The notes under the pieces are model-generated. The model did not search any database. It was not told where the DNA came from and worked only from the letters and a program-made list of their open reading frames with translations. From assembly GCA_003818505.1 (NCBI GenBank), contig RPRI01000032.1, positions 1 through 41,768 on the forward strand: a stretch of 41,768 nt of DNA. Direction: 5' to 3'. The DNA is from Desulfobacteraceae bacterium (GTDB taxonomy: Bacteria; Desulfobacterota; Desulfobacteria; Desulfobacterales; RPRI01). Below are positions 25,113 through 34,071 of the stretch, piece by piece. How positions within the stretch are numbered: position 1 is the stretch's first letter; the number at the start of each line of letters is the position of its first letter. The position numbers were made by a program, and so were the translations under genes.

Positions 25113-25155
25113 GGAGGTATTATCCATCGCGCCCGGAAAATGACTTCAACTTGTC

Positions 25156-25635
25156 TCAGATCAGCAAAGACGTGACAAACACGCCGACCATCATAAATGC
25201 AACCGCCAGTTTCACAGCGGTAGCTAAGAGCATTCCAAACCATGCGGCGGCGCCGACTTTGCCAGCACGAAACAAATCTTTGTGCGCGATGAACTCACCG
25301 ATTGATGCGCCTGCCAGCGGCATGAAAATAAGCCCCCAGAGACCGGTAAATACTCCAGCAATGGTTCCGATTGCAGCGCCGATGATACCCTGCCTGCTGG
25401 CACCCGCTTTTTTGGCGGAGACAGCTGCGGCTACGTAGTCGACAGCTATGCCGAAAACCGCCAGGATCGCCATCACAACAACAGTAAACTCGCTGATTTG
25501 CTGAAAATCACCGATCCACGCTGCTATCAGCACGCCGCAGAAGATCAGCGGAACGCCGGGCAATGCCGGCAGCACAGCACCCGCTACACCGACCAGTATC
25601 AGCAAAACGGTGGTGATCCAGAGCGCGGTTGTCAT
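25156..25635 (-). CDS. DUF456 family membrane protein
   Basis: A 159-residue inner-membrane protein with about five hydrophobic segments. The N-terminal LVGVAGAVLPALPGVPLIF, the middle AVFGIAVDYVAAAVSAKKAGASRQGIIGAAIG and the end AVKLAVAFMMVGVFV fit the DUF456 family, whose function is unknown. Small Gly/Ala-rich spans are typical. It is convergent with the tautomerase gene, 43 bp away. No clear Shine-Dalgarno was seen. Confidence 0.8.
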   Translation of the reverse strand: MTTALWITTVLLILVGVAGAVLPALPGVPLIFCGVLIAAWIGDFQQISEFTVVVMAILAVFGIAVDYVAAAVSAKKAGASRQGIIGAAIGTIAGVFTGLWGLIFMPLAGASIGEFIAHKDLFRAGKVGAAAWFGMLLATAVKLAVAFMMVGVFVTSLLI

Positions 25636-25733
25636 GTTCCGGCACTTTTATTTTTCAAACTTTTTCCTATATTCCATGCCGTACCAAGTTTTTCCCATGA
25701 AAACTGTATTCCGAAATAGTTTTTGTATATAAA

Positions 25734-25749
25734 GCGTCAAAAATGACGC
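25734..25749. terminator. Small hairpin GCGTCA/TGACGC
   Basis: A perfect 6-bp stem with an AAAA loop stands in the 266-bp spacer between DUF456 and the tRNA. It may be part of a terminator for the tRNA transcript or an operator. A GGGTTCAGG repeat unit lies farther right (25837-25855). No gene is visible in this spacer. Confidence 0.3.
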
Positions 25750-25901
25750 ATGGAAATTGTGGTGGGACTGTCGGAATGCGAGCTTAAATAATCATATAGC
25801 GCCTAATTTGTCAATGAATTTACAGCAGGTTAGCTAAAGGGTTCAGGTGGTCAGGAAAAGGATTTGCACGGCAGAGGATTGTTTTGGCGCAAAAAGTAAA
25901 A

Positions 25902-25975
25902 TGGCTGAGGGACGAGGATTCGAACCTCGGTTAACGGGGCCAGAACCCGTCGTCCTGCCGCTAGACGATCCCCCA
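25902..25975 (-). tRNA. tRNA-Gln (anticodon CTG)
   Basis: On the minus strand the acceptor arm TGGGGGA pairs with TCCCTCA (one G-T), and CCA is encoded after discriminator G. The anticodon stem ACGGG/CCCGT holds the loop TTCTGGC with anticodon CTG. The T arm has GGTTCGAATCC. The 74-nt length includes CCA. It lies 71 bp downstream of gltX on the same strand. Confidence 0.95.
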
Positions 25976-26046
25976 GCAAGATTGTGCAGATTCTAATTAA
26001 TGGGTAAATGATAGTCAAGATATTTCTGGCGAAGATACCGGCAATA

Positions 26047-27456
26047 TCAGCCGCCATTCGCTTCAATGAAGGAAACGGCGCTTCTTAACCTTTCCATCGA
26101 CTTTTCTTTTCCGAGCACATTCAATATTTCAAAGATGCCCGGACTCACTGTTTTTCCGGTTAAGGCCAGACGGACCGGCTGCGCAATTTTTCCTAGCTTG
26201 AGCCCTGTTGTTTCCATAGCTTTCATAAAGACATTTTCGAGACTTTTTTCATCGAACAATTCAAGTGATTCAAGAGAGTTGATAAGCATCTTGAGAATTC
26301 CGAGGGAATCTGGTGTAAAGAATTTGGCTGCCGTATCCTTATCGTATGAGATGGTGTCTTTGAAGTAGAAAGCGGCGCTTTCGGCCATCTCTTTTAAAGT
26401 CTTGCTGCGGGCATTGAGTGTTTTTATAACTCCTTCGACAAAAGGAGCCTCTTTCATATCAAAGCCCAGATTTTTTAAAAACGGTTCAAGATGTTTTGCA
26501 GTCTTTCCCGGCTGAGTCATTTTTATATGATCGGCATTTAAGGCAAGAAGTTTATCGATATCAAAAACCCCTGCTGATCTGCCGATATTTTCAAGAGAGA
26601 ATTTTTCAATAAGCTCCTCTCTTGTAAAAAATTCCTGGTCGCCGTAAGACCAACCAAGACGCACTATATAATTGATGAAGGCATCAGGCAGATATCCCAT
26701 ATCCCTGTATTCGGTAACAGACATAGCCCCATGCCGCTTGCTCAGGCGGGTCCTGTCTCCTCCGAGCACCATCGGAACATGCCCGAAGGCAGGAAGCTGA
26801 GCGCCAAGAGCGTTATATATCATTATCTGTTTCGGAGTGTTGTTGACGTGATCATCGCCTCTTATAATGGTATTTATGCCCATTGTAATATCGTCTATGA
26901 CTACGGCCAGATTATAGGTAGGGGTTCCGTCGCTTCTTCTTATGACAAAATCATCAAGCTCGGTATTCTGAAATACGATGTTGTTTTTAATTACATCATG
27001 AACAACCGTTGCGCCGGTAAGTGGCGCTTTGATGCGGACAACTGCATTATCTGAATTTTTAAGCCCCTTTTCCCTGCACGTCCCGTCATATTTGGGTTTT
27101 TTCCCGGTTGCCATGGCGACCTTCCGCATCTCTTCGAGCTTTTCGGGGGAACATGTACAGTAGTAAGCATTGCCTGAATCAATAAGTTTTTGGATATATT
27201 CAATATAAATATCGAACCGTTTTGATTGAAAATAGGGGCCTTCATCCCAGTCTATGCCGAGCCATTCCAAAGCTTCAAATATTGCATCTACCGACGCCTG
27301 AGTGGAACGCTCAGTATCAGTATCTTCGATTCTTAATATGAAACGCCCCTTCATGTGGCGCGCGTAAAGCCAGTTGAAAAGAGCGGTTCTGGCGCCGCCG
27401 ACATGCAGATAGCCTGTCGGGCTTGGTGGGAAGCGGGTAATAATTGTTTGATTCAT
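26047..27456 (-). CDS. gltX: Glutamate-tRNA ligase
   Basis: A 469-residue class I aminoacyl-tRNA synthetase. RFPPSPTGYLHVGGARTALFN contains the HIGH-type motif, and RTRLSKRHGAMSV the KMSKS-type motif. CTCSPEKLEEM with a following C in TCREKG resembles the zinc site of this enzyme. The C-terminal helical anticodon-binding part is complete and the length is normal. It attaches glutamate to tRNA-Glu; in bacteria lacking GlnRS it also charges tRNA-Gln for GatCAB. The adjacent tRNA-Gln makes this worth noting, but discrimination cannot be read from sequence by eye. AAGGTG precedes the ATG. Confidence 0.96.
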   Translation of the reverse strand: MNQTIITRFPPSPTGYLHVGGARTALFNWLYARHMKGRFILRIEDTDTERSTQASVDAIFEALEWLGIDWDEGPYFQSKRFDIYIEYIQKLIDSGNAYYCTCSPEKLEEMRKVAMATGKKPKYDGTCREKGLKNSDNAVVRIKAPLTGATVVHDVIKNNIVFQNTELDDFVIRRSDGTPTYNLAVVIDDITMGINTIIRGDDHVNNTPKQIMIYNALGAQLPAFGHVPMVLGGDRTRLSKRHGAMSVTEYRDMGYLPDAFINYIVRLGWSYGDQEFFTREELIEKFSLENIGRSAGVFDIDKLLALNADHIKMTQPGKTAKHLEPFLKNLGFDMKEAPFVEGVIKTLNARSKTLKEMAESAAFYFKDTISYDKDTAAKFFTPDSLGILKMLINSLESLELFDEKSLENVFMKAMETTGLKLGKIAQPVRLALTGKTVSPGIFEILNVLGKEKSMERLRSAVSFIEANGG

Positions 27457-27738
27457 TTTTCACCTTGAATTTTACTTCAATTTAAATTAGTATTAGCAAT
27501 AAGTAAAAACAAAATTATTGTATAGTTTTTTTATCTCATGCCGGCATATAAGGATGTAACGTATCGTTTCATCCAAAACAGATCCGGAGAAACCGTATAA
27601 GCCAAGTGTTAATATTATATTGTGTATTATTAATATGATATATCGGACAACCGGTTTTTCCCATCCGGATTCTACCCGGGTAACATACAAAACAGTTTTG
27701 CATAAGTAAACAAATAATAAAAAAAATCGCAAAAATCC
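27457..27738. other. AT-rich spacer without a convincing gene
   Basis: This stretch between divergent gltX and rpmF is AT-rich. An open frame of 79 codons on the minus strand (27493-27732) has hydrophobic but low-complexity text, ends over the rpmF promoter and has no ribosome binding site, so I see no gene. Confidence 0.5.
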
Positions 27739-27767
27739 TTGACAATCGGTTGCTTTTAAATTACTAG
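27739..27767 (+). promoter_or_regulatory. Candidate sigma-70 promoter for the rpmF operon
   Basis: TTGACA (27739-27744) and TACTAG (27762-27767) are 17 bases apart. The -35 box is consensus and the -10 is weaker. The start of rpmF lies 71 bp downstream, with TTAGGAG as ribosome binding site. Confidence 0.55.
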
Positions 27768-27838
27768 AACCGGGAAATTTTACAATATTAGTGATTTATA
27801 GTTTTTAATAATTTTTTCATTAAGTTAGGAGATTACTC

Positions 27839-28021
27839 ATGGCAGTACCAAAGCATAAAACATCTAAGTCAAAACGGGATAAAAGACGTACCCATCAGAA
27901 GGTTGAAGCTCTCAACCTATCTAAATGCTCCCAGTGTGGAGAAGCTGTTCTTCCGCATAATGCCTGTCCGTCTTGCGGATATTATAAGGGGCGCGAAGTT
28001 ATTAAAAACAAAGAGGAATAA
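27839..28021 (+). CDS. rpmF: 50S ribosomal protein L32
   Basis: A 60-residue ribosomal protein. [19 protein letters not shown] is the classic basic start, and [23 protein letters not shown] carries a four-Cys zinc ribbon, so this is the zinc-containing form. In many bacteria rpmF heads a fatty-acid gene cluster (plsX, fabH). Here the next gene six bases later is an acyl-CoA dehydrogenase, followed by fabG and acpP. Confidence 0.96.
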   Translation: MAVPKHKTSKSKRDKRRTHQKVEALNLSKCSQCGEAVLPHNACPSCGYYKGREVIKNKEE

Positions 28022-28027
28022 GTTTTA

Positions 28028-29698
28028 ATGACCTTGCCGGAAGCGGATAAAAAAGTCGGTCTGAAGGGGCTTGATGCAGATTCAAGAGAAATGGTGCTGG
28101 AGACTGTGGACCGGCTCAGAAAGAGGCTTCTTACCAGGGATAAAATTCTGGAATACGATAAAAAGGAAATTTTCCCTGAAGAGACGATCAGGCAGATGCT
28201 AAGCCCTGAAATAGGACTGCAGCTTCTCGGAATTCCCGAAGTTTATGGCGGTATGGGAGGAGGGGCGCGGGATATCTGCATTTTGACCCGTGAGATGGCA
28301 AAGATTTGTCTCGGGATAACAACCGCCTTTTTTGCCATTCAGCTTGGGGCGGACCCGCTGATTGTAGGTGGCACGGAAGAGCAAAAAAAGAAATGGCTTG
28401 GCGCAATCGCAGACGGATCATCTCTTGTTGCATACGCCGTTACAGAGCCTGATGCCGGGAGCAATGTTGCCGCAATAAAAACAAAAGCCGACCCGGTTGT
28501 AAATAATGAAGGAAAAATTACAGGGTATACAATAAACGGTGCGAAACAGTTCATCTCTACCGGAGGATATGCCGATTTTATTACACTTTTAGCAGATACG
28601 CCGGAGGGCCCCACTTTCTTTGTCGTCGAAAAAGAGGCAAAAGGTTTTATACGGGGCAAGGGTGAAGAAAAACACGGCATACGCGCGTCCAATACCTCGC
28701 CGCTTTCATTTACTGATGTATTTGTGCCTTTTGAAAACCTGATCGGAGGAGTCCCGGGGCAGGGATTGAAACAGGCAAACAAGGTTTTCGGATATACAAG
28801 GGTGATGGTTGCAGCAATGGCTCTCGGGGCCGGAGAAGCATCTCTTAACATTCTTATCCCATATGCCGGACAAAGAATGCAGTTCGGAGCCCCTCTTTCC
28901 GAAAAACAGGGTTACACGCATAAGCTTGTTGTTTCAGATGCGGTAAGACTTGAAGCCGCATCGGCATATATCGACGAAATTGCGGAAAGGCTTGATTCGG
29001 GAGAAGAAGATCTCCAGGTGGAAGGTTCAATAGCAAAGCTTTTTGCCACTGAAGCCGCAAATCAGGCGGCAGACCATGCTATCCAGGGGCTTGGAGGGTA
29101 CGGATACATTGCCGAATATGAAGTCGAAAAGATCAGGCGGGATGTAAGAGTTACAACCATATATGAAGGAACCAGTGAAATTCAGCAGAGTATCATAAGC
29201 ACCTTCCGCTGGAAAAAAACCTGGAAGACAAAGGGCGGATTTTACTTTTCAATTTGCAGAGAAATGGAAGAACTGGATGCTTCTTTGAAGGATGCGGGAT
29301 GCAGGTACTATGGTCTTGCCGCAAAAGCACTTAATGACACGATAACGCTTGTTTATGAAAACAAGCTGACAAGGCAGCAGTATGTAATGTTTCTTCTTGC
29401 CGATATGATGACCCATGTCGAAGTCGGAGCAAGTCTTGCCAGAAAATGCTCCGTGCTCGTGAAAAACGGCGGGCCTGAGGCTGAAAAGATAAGAATCATG
29501 ACGAGAATTTTTGCAAATGAAACTGCGCAGCTTGTAATAAACAACGTCAGCAGGATTCTGATCGGTTCCGGGATTTTTGAAAATAAAAAGATCTCCGACT
29601 TCATGCGGAACATTTCATACGATACGCTTATGATGAGTTATATGAATGTGTTAACCGACATGGACAGGGTTGCCGATATTTTATTTGAGAGGCGGTAA
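28028..29698 (+). CDS. Acyl-CoA dehydrogenase, long form
   Basis: A 556-residue FAD enzyme. The N-terminal helical domain has ITTAFFAIQLGADPLIVGGTEEQKKKWL. The middle has AVTEPDAGSNVAAIKT (flavin and substrate contact). The C-terminal domain has IQGLGGYGYIAEYEVEKIRRDVR and YEGTSEIQ, with the catalytic Glu at residue 380. An added helical region of about 150 residues follows, as in very-long-chain or ACAD10-like forms. It oxidises an acyl-thioester at the alpha-beta position, passing electrons to ETF. Its place between rpmF and fabG, where synthesis genes usually lie, is odd; it might act as a reverse enoyl reductase or be an unrelated insertion. AGGA precedes the ATG. Confidence 0.9.
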   Translation: MTLPEADKKVGLKGLDADSREMVLETVDRLRKRLLTRDKILEYDKKEIFPEETIRQMLSPEIGLQLLGIPEVYGGMGGGARDICILTREMAKICLGITTAFFAIQLGADPLIVGGTEEQKKKWLGAIADGSSLVAYAVTEPDAGSNVAAIKTKADPVVNNEGKITGYTINGAKQFISTGGYADFITLLADTPEGPTFFVVEKEAKGFIRGKGEEKHGIRASNTSPLSFTDVFVPFENLIGGVPGQGLKQANKVFGYTRVMVAAMALGAGEASLNILIPYAGQRMQFGAPLSEKQGYTHKLVVSDAVRLEAASAYIDEIAERLDSGEEDLQVEGSIAKLFATEAANQAADHAIQGLGGYGYIAEYEVEKIRRDVRVTTIYEGTSEIQQSIISTFRWKKTWKTKGGFYFSICREMEELDASLKDAGCRYYGLAAKALNDTITLVYENKLTRQQYVMFLLADMMTHVEVGASLARKCSVLVKNGGPEAEKIRIMTRIFANETAQLVINNVSRILIGSGIFENKKISDFMRNISYDTLMMSYMNVLTDMDRVADILFERR

Positions 29699-30444
29699 TG
29701 GCGGATCTGATGAAGAGAACAGTGGTTGTAACAGGAGGCTCAAGAGGTATCGGAAGAGCTATCTGCCTTGCCTTTGCGGGTCCTGAGGCCAATGTTTACT
29801 TCAATTATTCATCCGCTTCAGCCGCTTCCATGGAAACCGAAGAGCTGGTTGCCCGGGCAGGCGGTTTCGCAAAAGGGTTTCAGGTCAATGTCGGGTCGGA
29901 AAAAGAGGTGGAAAGTTTCTTCAGCAAAATAATGGAAGATACGGGGCGGGTCGATGTTCTTGTCAATAACGCCGGCATTACAAGGGATGGTCTGCTGGCC
30001 CGCATGAAGGAAAAAGACTGGGATGATGTTCTTGATATCAACCTGAAGGGCACATTCATCTGTACCAAAACAGTTACAAGACCCATGATGAAGCAAAGAT
30101 ACGGACGGATCATCAACATATCTTCCGTTGTGGGCGCAAGCGGCAATCCCGGGCAGGCAAATTACGTCGCTTCAAAAGCCGGGATAATAGGATTTACAAA
30201 GGCTGTTGCAAAAGAGCTTGGTTCGCGGGGAATAACAGTCAATGCAGTGGCCCCGGGTTTTGTTGAAACCGATATGACAGCATCTTTGTCGGAGAAAGTT
30301 AAGGAATTGATGATAAGCCAGATTCCGCTTGGACGGTCCGGCAGGCCTGAAGATGTAGCGGCGGCAGTTCTTTTTCTCGCTTCCGAAGGAGCCTGTTATA
30401 TTACCGGCCAGGTTATTCATGTCAGCGGCGGAATGTATATGTGA
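29698..30444 (+). CDS. fabG: 3-oxoacyl-[ACP] reductase
   Basis: A 248-residue short-chain dehydrogenase of the usual FabG length. TGGSRGIG (residues 12-19) binds NADPH and NNAG follows the fourth strand. The catalytic triad is Ser142 or Ser143 (NISSVVG), Tyr156 and Lys160 (NYVASKAG). The end VSGGMYM is typical of FabG. It reduces 3-oxoacyl-ACP in fatty-acid elongation. The ATG overlaps the stop of the acyl-CoA dehydrogenase (TAATG), so the two genes are co-translated. acpP follows 143 bp later, as in many fab clusters. Confidence 0.92.
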   Translation: MADLMKRTVVVTGGSRGIGRAICLAFAGPEANVYFNYSSASAASMETEELVARAGGFAKGFQVNVGSEKEVESFFSKIMEDTGRVDVLVNNAGITRDGLLARMKEKDWDDVLDINLKGTFICTKTVTRPMMKQRYGRIINISSVVGASGNPGQANYVASKAGIIGFTKAVAKELGSRGITVNAVAPGFVETDMTASLSEKVKELMISQIPLGRSGRPEDVAAAVLFLASEGACYITGQVIHVSGGMYM

Positions 30445-30587
30445 CGGCTTTGAAAAAGCTCATTCCGCGGCGTTGCGCTTCATTCCTCAAGATTTGCGCG
30501 CCTTGCATAATAAGCTTATTTACTTTACCGTCTGAAATTTGGATTTGTATATCTGATCCTATGTGATGTGAAAGGAGATTTGATTTT

Positions 30588-30815
30588 ATGTCTGTTGAAG
30601 AAAAAGTAAAAAAAATTATTGCCGAGAAGCTGGGAGTAGATCTTTCAGAAGTTGTGCCCGAGGCCTCTTTTGTTAATGATCTTGGAGCGGATTCCCTGGA
30701 TTTGGTTGAACTTATCATGACCATGGAGGAAGAGTTCGAGATAGAAATTTCGGATGATGACGCTGAAAAACTTGTTACTGTAAAAGATGCGATTGATTTT
30801 ATAAACTCCCACTGA
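30588..30815 (+). CDS. acpP: Acyl carrier protein
   Basis: A 75-residue acidic four-helix protein. [12 protein letters not shown] holds Ser36, the site of 4'-phosphopantetheine attachment. The rest ([26 protein letters not shown]) matches AcpP closely. It carries growing acyl chains for fatty-acid and lipid A synthesis. AAAGGAG is placed well before the ATG. The gene usually has fabF next; here a strong hairpin follows and fabF is missing. Confidence 0.97.
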   Translation: MSVEEKVKKIIAEKLGVDLSEVVPEASFVNDLGADSLDLVELIMTMEEEFEIEISDDDAEKLVTVKDAIDFINSH

Positions 30816-30821
30816 TCCTTT

Positions 30822-30857
30822 ATTGCCCCTGCCCTTTATAAAAAGGGCAGGGGCAAT
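30822..30857. terminator. Strong 16-bp hairpin after acpP
   Basis: ATTGCCCCTGCCCTTT (30822-30837) is an exact inverted repeat of 30842-30857 with a 4-base loop. It begins seven bases after the acpP stop codon. No long T tract follows, but an A/T pair at the base and the location support transcription termination or 3' end stabilisation of the fab operon. Confidence 0.7.
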
Positions 30858-31004
30858 TCCAAAAACTTCTCTTATCCTGTCTTTGTCAGATAAATCGTGT
30901 GTATTTAAAGCTTATTTTTTTCTTGCGGTTATTATAAGATAAATGTAATTTTACATGTTATTTATTATTGATGAACCAGTAAAAAGCACAAATTTTCTCT
31001 TTTA

Positions 31005-31097
31005 TGTCATTTCCGCGAAAGCGGGGCGCTTAGTGAAGCGTGAGCTCTATCCGGTTTTTTCAGCTGATTCCGGACTCCCGTTGTCACGGGAGTGACA
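31005..31097. repeat. TGTCATTTCCGCGAAAGCGG-type palindromic repeat
   Basis: The outer ends TGTCAT and TGACA are inverted, and two inner hairpins, CCGCGAAAGCGG and CTCCCGTTGTCACGGGAG, lie between them. This is the pattern of a dispersed intergenic repeat known from several proteobacteria (TGTCATTCCCGCGAAAGCGGG family, recalled). The rest of 30858-31164 shows no gene. Confidence 0.55.
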
Positions 31098-31164
31098 GGA
31101 TTTTCATGTGAAAAAAGCAGCTTTTTACAAAGCCGTTATAATTTGAGGATAAAGGGATAAACCG

Positions 31165-31617
31165 ATGAATAAATCACCTCTTGTTATAGGAAGCGATCAT
31201 GCAGCATATCAGCTCAAGGAGAAAATAAAGATATTTTTGGTTGAAAACGGCATAGTTGTGGAGGATATGGGCGCTCAGAGTGAAAGTTCCGTGGATTATC
31301 CTGATTATGGAATCAAGGTTGCATCTCTTGTGTCGGCAGGCAAATTCGACCGCGGTATTCTGCTTTGCGGCACAGGGCTCGGCATGTCGATGGTTGCCAA
31401 CAGGTTTTCGAATGTAAGAGCGGCTCTCTGCAACGATCTTTTTTCGGCAATCATGAGCCGGCGCCATAACAATTCCAATGTGCTTGTAATGGGAGGGCGT
31501 GTAATCGGAGATGTCCTCGCGATTGAAATAGTAAAAGCCTGGCTTGAAACACAGTTTGAAGGGGGACGCCATCAGGCAAGACTTGATAAATTTAATGGTA
31601 TGGGAAAAAACGTTTGA
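31165..31617 (+). CDS. rpiB: Ribose-5-phosphate isomerase B
   Basis: A 150-residue enzyme interconverting ribose 5-phosphate and ribulose 5-phosphate. LVIGSDHAAYQLKE gives the phosphate-binding Asp-His. GILLCGTGLGMSMVANRF contains the catalytic Cys, and SRRHNNSNVLVMGGRVIG the family's closing motif. The length is normal. It precedes glyA as in many Desulfobacterota and Clostridia clusters (rpiB-glyA-comEB). Supply of ribose phosphate suits the purine and riboflavin genes around it. It is not certain that it is cotranscribed with glyA, because a hairpin lies between. Confidence 0.94.
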   Translation: MNKSPLVIGSDHAAYQLKEKIKIFLVENGIVVEDMGAQSESSVDYPDYGIKVASLVSAGKFDRGILLCGTGLGMSMVANRFSNVRAALCNDLFSAIMSRRHNNSNVLVMGGRVIGDVLAIEIVKAWLETQFEGGRHQARLDKFNGMGKNV

Positions 31618-31637
31618 ACCCTCGAATCTTTGATCCC

Positions 31638-31661
31638 TTTCACCCGGTTAATCGGGTGAAA
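31638..31661. terminator. Hairpin between rpiB and glyA
   Basis: TTTCACCCG (31638-31646) pairs perfectly with CGGGTGAAA (31653-31661) over a 6-base loop. An inverted GGGTTC-type repeat unit lies just upstream. It could terminate the rpiB transcript or separate it from glyA. Confidence 0.5.
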
Positions 31662-31693
31662 AACTAAAAGGCTGATTTAAAAGGAAGCTAAAG

Positions 31694-32938
31694 TTGAATC
31701 TGAAATACATTGAAGAAACGGACTCTGAAATTGCAAAGGTTATTTCCAGTGAAGTAGAAAGGCAGAAAAACACACTGGAATTAATAGCCTCCGAAAATAT
31801 TGCCAGTCAGGCCGTAATGACGGTCCAGGGGAGTGTTCTTACAAACAAGTATGCGGAAGGGTATCCGGACAAACGTTATTACGGCGGATGCGAAAATGTT
31901 GATGTAGCCGAAAAACTGGCCGTTGAAAGGGTCAAAAAGCTTTTCGGGGCTCCATACGCTAATGTGCAGCCGCATTCGGGGTCTCAGGCAAACATGGCGG
32001 TATATTTTGCGTTGCTCAATCCCAAAGATACTATACTGGGAATGAATCTTTCTCACGGCGGCCATTTGACACACGGGAGCCCTGCAAGCTTTTCCGGCAG
32101 ATTCTTCAATTTTGTCCATTACGGAGTTCATAAGGAAACGGGAATCATTGACTATAAGGAGCTTGGCCGGATAGCCGAGAAGCACAAGCCCAAAATGATA
32201 GTAGCCGGCGCCAGCGCATATCCGAGAATAATTGAGTTTGAGACTTTTGCCGAAATAGCCGGCTCGGTTGGCGCATATCTGATGGTTGATATGGCTCATA
32301 TAGCGGGTCTTGTTGCTGCAGGCGTTCATCCGTCTCCCGTGCCTTTTGCAGATGTTGTGACGTCGACCACCCATAAGACATTGAGAGGGCCGAGGGGGGG
32401 CATGATACTTGCGAAGGCTCAGTTTGGCGAGAAGCTCAACAAGGAAATCTTCCCGGGAATTCAGGGCGGACCGCTTATGCATATAATTGCTGCAAAAGCG
32501 GTTTGTTTCAAGGAGGCTCTTTCCGGATCGTTCAGGGAATACCAGGTCAGCACGGTTAAGAATGCAAAAGCGATGGCGGAAAAACTGATGAAAGCAGGCG
32601 TCAATCTTGTGTCCGGTGGGACTGATAATCACATGATGCTTGCCGACCTGAGAAATTTGAATATTACAGGAAAAGATGCCGAAAATGTGCTTGGACAGGC
32701 GGGAATAACGGTGAACAAGAATTCCATCCCGTTTGAAACATTAAGCCCGTTTATTACAAGCGGGATTCGTATAGGAACTCCTTCACTTACCACAAGGGGG
32801 ATGAAAGAGCCTGAGATGGAGATAATCGCAGGTCTCATTGTTGATGTCCTCAGGAATCACAGGGATGATTCGGTTGTACGGCGGACAAAAGATAAAGTCC
32901 GCGAGCTTTGCAATGCTTTTCCGATATACAATTTTTAA
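31694..32938 (+). CDS. glyA: Serine hydroxymethyltransferase
   Basis: A 414-residue PLP enzyme converting serine and tetrahydrofolate to glycine and methylene-tetrahydrofolate. Motifs include [13 protein letters not shown] near the start, [36 protein letters not shown] and the PLP lysine in [14 protein letters not shown]. The length is usual. The start is TTG at 31694, chosen because AAGGAAG lies eight bases before it and the first residues [12 protein letters not shown] align with the family. Glycine and one-carbon units feed purine synthesis. Confidence 0.96.
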   Translation: MNLKYIEETDSEIAKVISSEVERQKNTLELIASENIASQAVMTVQGSVLTNKYAEGYPDKRYYGGCENVDVAEKLAVERVKKLFGAPYANVQPHSGSQANMAVYFALLNPKDTILGMNLSHGGHLTHGSPASFSGRFFNFVHYGVHKETGIIDYKELGRIAEKHKPKMIVAGASAYPRIIEFETFAEIAGSVGAYLMVDMAHIAGLVAAGVHPSPVPFADVVTSTTHKTLRGPRGGMILAKAQFGEKLNKEIFPGIQGGPLMHIIAAKAVCFKEALSGSFREYQVSTVKNAKAMAEKLMKAGVNLVSGGTDNHMMLADLRNLNITGKDAENVLGQAGITVNKNSIPFETLSPFITSGIRIGTPSLTTRGMKEPEMEIIAGLIVDVLRNHRDDSVVRRTKDKVRELCNAFPIYNF

Positions 32939-32958
32939 CAGCAAAGAGGGATAGGCTG

Positions 32959-33036
32959 TAGACTGAAGCAGAAAAAGTTATTGATGAACCGGGGCAGCTT
33001 TAGCGCAACAGCTGACAGTCTTGAGCCTTCAGTCTA
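32959..33036. terminator. Imperfect long hairpin after glyA, part of a degenerate repeat family
   Basis: TAGACTGAAG (32959-32968) and CTTCAGTCTA (33027-33036) are perfect inverted repeats. The text GGCTGTAGACTGAAG also resembles the GGCTGCAGGCTATTAGAC unit at 38275-38300. A terminator or transcript-stabilising role is likely. Confidence 0.4.
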
Positions 33037-33105
33037 AACAACCTTAGTAGTTGTCAGCAATTTCTGATGACTTATTAGAGATTTATTTTAAAACAAAGGA
33101 TTTTA

Positions 33106-33576
33106 GTGAAACAAATGCCGGATAAAAACAGCCGCCCTACTTGGGACAGATATTTTATGGATATCACGGCTCTTGTAGCCAGAAGATCTACATGCCTCAG
33201 ACGATCCGTGGGCGCATTGATAGTCAAGGACAAGAGAATCCTGTCGACAGGTTATAACGGCGCCCCTTCCGGTTTGAAGCACTGTCTTGAAGTCGGCTGC
33301 CTTCGCGAAAAACTGAATGTTGCATCAGGGGAGAGACACGAGCTCTGCAGGGGGATTCATGCCGAGCAGAATGCAATAATTCAGGCTGCTTATCACGGGG
33401 TTTCCATTCGCGGCGCATCTCTTTATTGCACAAATCTTCCCTGCTCGATATGCGCCAAGATGATAATAAATGCAGGCATAAAGAAGATATATTATCTTGA
33501 CGGATATGCAGATGCCATCTCTTCCGAAATGCTTAAGGAAGCTGAAATAGAAGTTATGAAAATTGAGAATACCTGA
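33106..33576 (+). CDS. dCMP/cytidine deaminase family protein (ComEB-like)
   Basis: A 156-residue zinc deaminase. The catalytic HAEQNAI and [13 protein letters not shown] give the His-Cys-Cys zinc site with the proton-shuttling Glu. [22 protein letters not shown] is the usual N-terminal region of dCMP deaminases, and [19 protein letters not shown] follows. It makes dUMP from dCMP for thymidylate synthesis. GTG at 33106 is chosen because AAAGGA stands about five bases before it; ATG at 33115 is the alternative. It precedes nrdR, another deoxynucleotide gene. Confidence 0.9.
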   Translation: MKQMPDKNSRPTWDRYFMDITALVARRSTCLRRSVGALIVKDKRILSTGYNGAPSGLKHCLEVGCLREKLNVASGERHELCRGIHAEQNAIIQAAYHGVSIRGASLYCTNLPCSICAKMIINAGIKKIYYLDGYADAISSEMLKEAEIEVMKIENT

Positions 33577-33590
33577 CGGGGAGGCCTTTT

Positions 33591-34043
33591 ATGAAATGCC
33601 CTTTTTGCGCGGAACTTGACAACAAGGTAATAGATTCAAGATTGAGCAAGGATGGAAACGTGATCCGCAGGCGCAGGGAATGCATAGGATGCAGCAGGCG
33701 GTTCACAACATATGAGCAGATTGAAGATATTCCGGTTGTGATTATCAAGAAAGACGGGCGCAGAGAGGTTTTTTCAAGAGACAAAGTGCGGACCGGCATC
33801 CAGAAAGCATGCGAAAAAAGAAATATAAGCATGAATGTTATAGAAGATTTTCTTGATGAGCTTGAGAGAGATCTCAGGGAAACAGGAGAAAAAGAGATAG
33901 ATGCCCACGTTGTCGGCGAAAAAATAATGGCCAAGCTTCATGAAATTGACGCTGTGGCTTATGTCCGGTTCGCTTCGGTATACAGGGAATTCAAGGATGT
34001 TAATGATTTTGTCTCGGAGCTAAAGAAACTCCTAACTAAATGA
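33591..34043 (+). CDS. nrdR: Transcriptional repressor NrdR
   Basis: A 150-residue repressor of ribonucleotide reductase genes. The N-terminal zinc ribbon is CPFC at residues 3-6 with ECIGCSRRF, followed by TTYEQIE. The ATP-cone domain spans residues 47-140 ([24 protein letters not shown]). It senses ATP/dATP and binds NrdR boxes; none was recognised in this window. GGGGAGG precedes the ATG. Its TGA stop starts a hairpin at 34041-34071. Confidence 0.96.
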   Translation: MKCPFCAELDNKVIDSRLSKDGNVIRRRRECIGCSRRFTTYEQIEDIPVVIIKKDGRREVFSRDKVRTGIQKACEKRNISMNVIEDFLDELERDLRETGEKEIDAHVVGEKIMAKLHEIDAVAYVRFASVYREFKDVNDFVSELKKLLTK

Positions 34044-34071
34044 AACAGCCCGGTGAACGCCGGTTGTTTCA
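34041..34071. terminator. Hairpin at the nrdR stop codon
   Basis: TGAAACA (34041-34047) pairs with TGTTTCA (34065-34071), and CCGG with CCGG inside. The stop codon TGA is the first base triplet of the stem. It may end the nrdR transcript before the riboflavin genes. Confidence 0.5.

Noticed and set aside
27493-27732. 79-codon hydrophobic open frame on the minus strand
   Set aside because: It overlaps the rpmF promoter region, has no ribosome binding site and is low-complexity AT-rich sequence.
31781-32632. 283-codon open frame opposite glyA
   Set aside because: glyA is complete with its PLP lysine and other motifs; the antisense frame has no ribosome binding site or known features.
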